A DNA stretch of 14,964 bases from Phytoactinopolyspora endophytica (lineage in GTDB: Bacteria > Actinomycetota > Actinomycetes > Jiangellales > Jiangellaceae). Location: positions 256,605-271,568 of the forward strand of contig NZ_ML142855.1 in NCBI RefSeq assembly GCF_004138495.1. Reading direction: 5' to 3'. Positions within the stretch are counted from its first letter, which is position 1, and the number at the start of each line of letters is the position of its first letter. The notes under the pieces are model-generated. The model was not told the DNA's origin. It saw only the letters and a program-made list of their open reading frames with translations, and did not search any database. Position numbers and translations under genes: made by a program. Positions 14,823 to 14,964 of the stretch are shown piece after piece.

Positions 14823-14882
14823 CCCGTGATCATCAACGCCTCAGACCGCCCGGCGTCGGGCTGAGGCGTTGATGATCACGGG
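14823..14882. terminator. Perfect 22-bp-arm inverted repeat upstream of the GDPD gene
   Basis: Arms 14823-14844 and 14861-14882 are perfectly complementary over 22 bp. Inside the 16-nt loop, CCCG (14849-14852) pairs with CGGG (14857-14860). The arms carry CGTGATCATCA and its complement. The hairpin begins 12 nt past the stop of the right-edge gene and ends 24 nt before the GDPD start, leaving little room for a separate GDPD promoter. It may be a terminator, an attenuator or an mRNA-stabilising element. No T-run follows on either strand. Confidence 0.75.
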
Positions 14883-14894
14883 ATCGGGAGATGA

Positions 14895-14964
14895 CTACGC
14901 GCCGAAGTAGCGCTCGTAGTTCTCGGCGATGTCCTCGGCGCCCTGCCGCAGCTCAGCGGCCACC
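14895..14964 (-). CDS. C-terminal end of an unidentified protein (partial)
   Basis: The last 22 codons of a minus-strand gene entering from the right edge read VAAELRQGAEDIAENYERYFGA and end in TAG at 14895-14897. Third positions are almost all G or C, supporting real coding. The charged, helical tail is compatible with many families, including ABC solute-binding proteins, but too little is visible to name one. It is co-directional with the GDPD gene, 96 nt away, with the large hairpin between them. Confidence 0.6.
   Translation of the reverse strand, partial: VAAELRQGAEDIAENYERYFGA

Noticed and set aside
14895..14964. Firm assignment as a sugar-binding protein C-terminus
   Set aside because: Only 22 residues are visible. 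The helical tail fits several families, so it was left unnamed.

Overview
The window looks like a carbohydrate-utilisation region from a high-GC Actinomycetota chromosome. Support for this comes from the strong G/C bias at third codon positions, GGAG-type ribosome binding sites, a Tat-exported protein, an F420-type luciferase-like oxidoreductase, and a MalFG-type sugar importer whose operon has no ATPase gene, as is common in actinomycetes that share one ATPase among importers. I cannot name the genus.

Left block (152-4367, + strand): four co-directional genes in the order Gfo/Idh/MocA oxidoreductase, TIM-barrel sugar isomerase/epimerase, second isomerase/epimerase, second Gfo/Idh/MocA oxidoreductase. 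This matches the enzyme set of the four-step oxidation, elimination, hydration and reduction route known for levoglucosan (LgdA/LgdB1/LgdB2/LgdC), and also fits keto-glycoside or inositol chemistry. A 12-bp perfect hairpin separates genes 1 and 2. The block ends tail-to-tail, 4 bp from a convergent luciferase-like oxidoreductase (4372-5277, - strand).

Middle (5278-8066): a 378-bp, comparatively AT-rich divergent promoter region is followed by a Tat-exported beta-propeller protein resembling the P68 RBP/TagC family (5656-6780, +). A ROK-family regulator lies convergent to it (6915-8066, -).

Right block (8267-13873, + strand): divergent from the ROK gene are a cytoplasmic GH36 alpha-galactosidase, two MalF/MalG-type permeases and a solute-binding lipoprotein. 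They form one probable alpha-galactoside import and hydrolysis operon, likely under ROK control from the shared 200-bp intergenic region. A 13-bp tandem array fills the gap between the second permease and the binding protein.

Right end: a 30-bp-arm inverted repeat, probably a two-way terminator, lies between the transport operon and a convergent glycerophosphodiester phosphodiesterase (14088-14798, -). Upstream of that gene are a perfect 22-bp-arm hairpin and the last 22 codons of an unidentified minus-strand gene that runs off the window.

My working model is that the ABC importer brings in an alpha-galactoside, the GH36 enzyme removes galactose, and the four-enzyme redox/isomerase block processes an unusual sugar, anhydrosugar or cyclitol. 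The model is inferred from gene content. The link between the two blocks is not proven.
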